This document shows positions 6,611 to 7,528 of a DNA stretch of 7,528 nucleotides, in pieces. Position numbers and translations under genes: made by a program. This DNA is from Clostridiaceae bacterium (GTDB lineage Bacteria > Bacillota > Clostridia > Lutisporales > Lutisporaceae): assembly GCA_028697435.1 (NCBI GenBank), contig JAQVFD010000092.1:1-7528 (forward strand), written 5' to 3'. Under the pieces are notes generated by a model, which did no database searches, was not told the DNA's origin, and saw only the letters and a program-made list of their open reading frames with translations. The first letter of the stretch is position 1, and every line of letters starts with the position of its first letter.

Positions 6611-7528
6611 TTATCTCATACTTTCATTTTTAATCTCCAGAACGTTGATTATATTTCTTGCAGCCTTGTTTAACCTGTTCTTTCTTTTTAGGATATCAGT
6701 CAATTTAAGATTCAGACCTTTTTCTTTTTTTACCCTTGACCTTCTGATAGATAACTTCCCTTTCCCTTCCATGTTAGTTTTTATCTCACTAATAAACTCC
6801 TTTAACGAATATATCCTGAATCTTTCCACTTCATTTGCTTCAGCAAGGACTTCCAGTAAACCGATAAGAATGTCCTGATACCCATCGATGGCTTTCAATC
6901 CCAACAAATCAGCAATCTCCGGTATTATGCCTTCAAATAGCATTCTTTTTTCAGGCATTTCTTTGACCCTGAATAGCTTTCCAAGTTCTCTCACTAGCAT
7001 ATCAGGCAAGCTGCGGAGGATTTCGAATACTCTATCCTCACCTTCGGGTATAATGTAATATTTCCTTCCCTTAAGGTGCTTAAGTAATTTCATGGTATCA
7101 TAGTATCCCAGTTTCAGATTGTGAATTATCAGATCCTGGTTGAAATCCAAAGGACTTCCCAAGTCTTCGGAAGGAAATATATTTGTGACCTTAACACTTT
7201 GGTAGCGTACATGCTGAATTATACCCAATCCCAGGGTCCTAACAGCAATAACATCTTTATATCCCTTCCTGCCTAAAAGATTTATAGGGCAATTATCATA
7301 GAAGGCGCCGTCAATATAGTATTTATCTCCGATTGGGTTTAATTTGAATCCGGGAAAGCTGGCGCTTGCCATGAGATAATCAAGCATCTTTCCTTCCGGG
7401 ATATCTTCCTTATAAAGCTCCAAAGGCTTTAAATCGGTAATAGACACAGTTACCAATCCGAAATCCGTATTTGACTTCCGTATTTTTTCCTCATTTATTA
7501 TGCCTTCAAGCACATGCCGCATTTTACT
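6611..7528 (-). CDS. Patatin-like phospholipase (5' end outside the window)
   Basis: The reading frame is open to the right edge, so the N-terminal part with the oxyanion loop and the GxSxG nucleophile serine is missing from view. The visible 305 residues contain the second half of the patatin domain: a DFGLVTVSITD strand, KEDIP, the YLMASASFPGF segment, and YIDGAFYDNCP, whose Asp (codon 7310-7312) is the catalytic partner of the unseen serine. Such enzymes release fatty acids from membrane lipids. About 230 residues follow this Asp, more than a minimal RssA-type protein needs. They end in a basic tail (RRSRVKKEKG and onwards) that could bind membrane or nucleic acid. The stop lies 5 bases before the MATE start, so the two are co-transcribed. 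The internal Met at 7522 is not the real start: codons for Lys and Ser precede it in frame. Confidence 0.9.
   Translation of the reverse strand, partial: SKMRHVLEGIINEEKIRKSNTDFGLVTVSITDLKPLELYKEDIPEGKMLDYLMASASFPGFKLNPIGDKYYIDGAFYDNCPINLLGRKGYKDVIAVRTLGLGIIQHVRYQSVKVTNIFPSEDLGSPLDFNQDLIIHNLKLGYYDTMKLLKHLKGRKYYIIPEGEDRVFEILRSLPDMLVRELGKLFRVKEMPEKRMLFEGIIPEIADLLGLKAIDGYQDILIGLLEVLAEANEVERFRIYSLKEFISEIKTNMEGKGKLSIRRSRVKKEKGLNLKLTDILKRKNRLNKAARNIINVLEIKNESMR

Noticed and set aside
1..7528. CRISPR array, insertion sequence or riboswitch
   Set aside because: I saw no regularly spaced repeats, no transposase frame, no terminal inverted repeats and no leader long enough for a known riboswitch.

Overview
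The window reads as a chromosomal stretch of a low-to-mid GC Firmicute, most likely a clostridial anaerobe. The grounds are AGGAGG-type ribosome binding sites, tightly packed genes, a MATE transporter and a group II PLP decarboxylase of clostridial flavour, and a secretion protein of the NHLM (nitrile hydratase leader microcin) bacteriocin family. The species cannot be fixed from the sequence alone.

Layout. At the left edge (1-178) there is little coding evidence beyond a stop-free reading frame that may be the tail of an upstream plus-strand gene, followed by a plausible promoter. A complete tRNA-Pro(GGG) with encoded CCA (206-282, plus) follows, with a strong intrinsic terminator (295-331). 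Every other gene is on the minus strand and converges on the tRNA. In transcription order, right to left, they are: a patatin-like phospholipase (5' end outside the window), a MATE efflux protein, a group II PLP-dependent amino-acid decarboxylase, a DTD2-type D-aminoacyl-tRNA deacylase, a LivJ-type substrate-binding lipoprotein, and an NHLM-type HlyD secretion protein.

Transcription units. Patatin, MATE and decarboxylase are almost fused (5-nt gap, then a 4-nt overlap on a TTG start) and DTD2 follows after 39 nt, so the four look like one operon. A clean sigma-A promoter (TTGATA-N17-TAGAAT, 2719-2747 minus) starts a second unit holding the lipoprotein and the secretion protein. There the ribosome binding site of the second gene begins at the stop codon of the first.

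How the genes may work together. A decarboxylase plus a MATE pump could make and expel an amine. DTD2 guards translation against D-aminoacyl-tRNA and, in plants and archaea, against aldehyde-modified D-aminoacyl-tRNA. In the second unit, an export adaptor of the NHLM peptide-export machinery is paired with a solute-binding lipoprotein that has no permease beside it, and the two NHLM ABC transporters are not in the window. The most unusual points are this orphan adaptor/lipoprotein pair next to a tRNA gene, and an archaeal/plant-type DTD2 gene of higher GC content inside a bacterial amino-acid operon.
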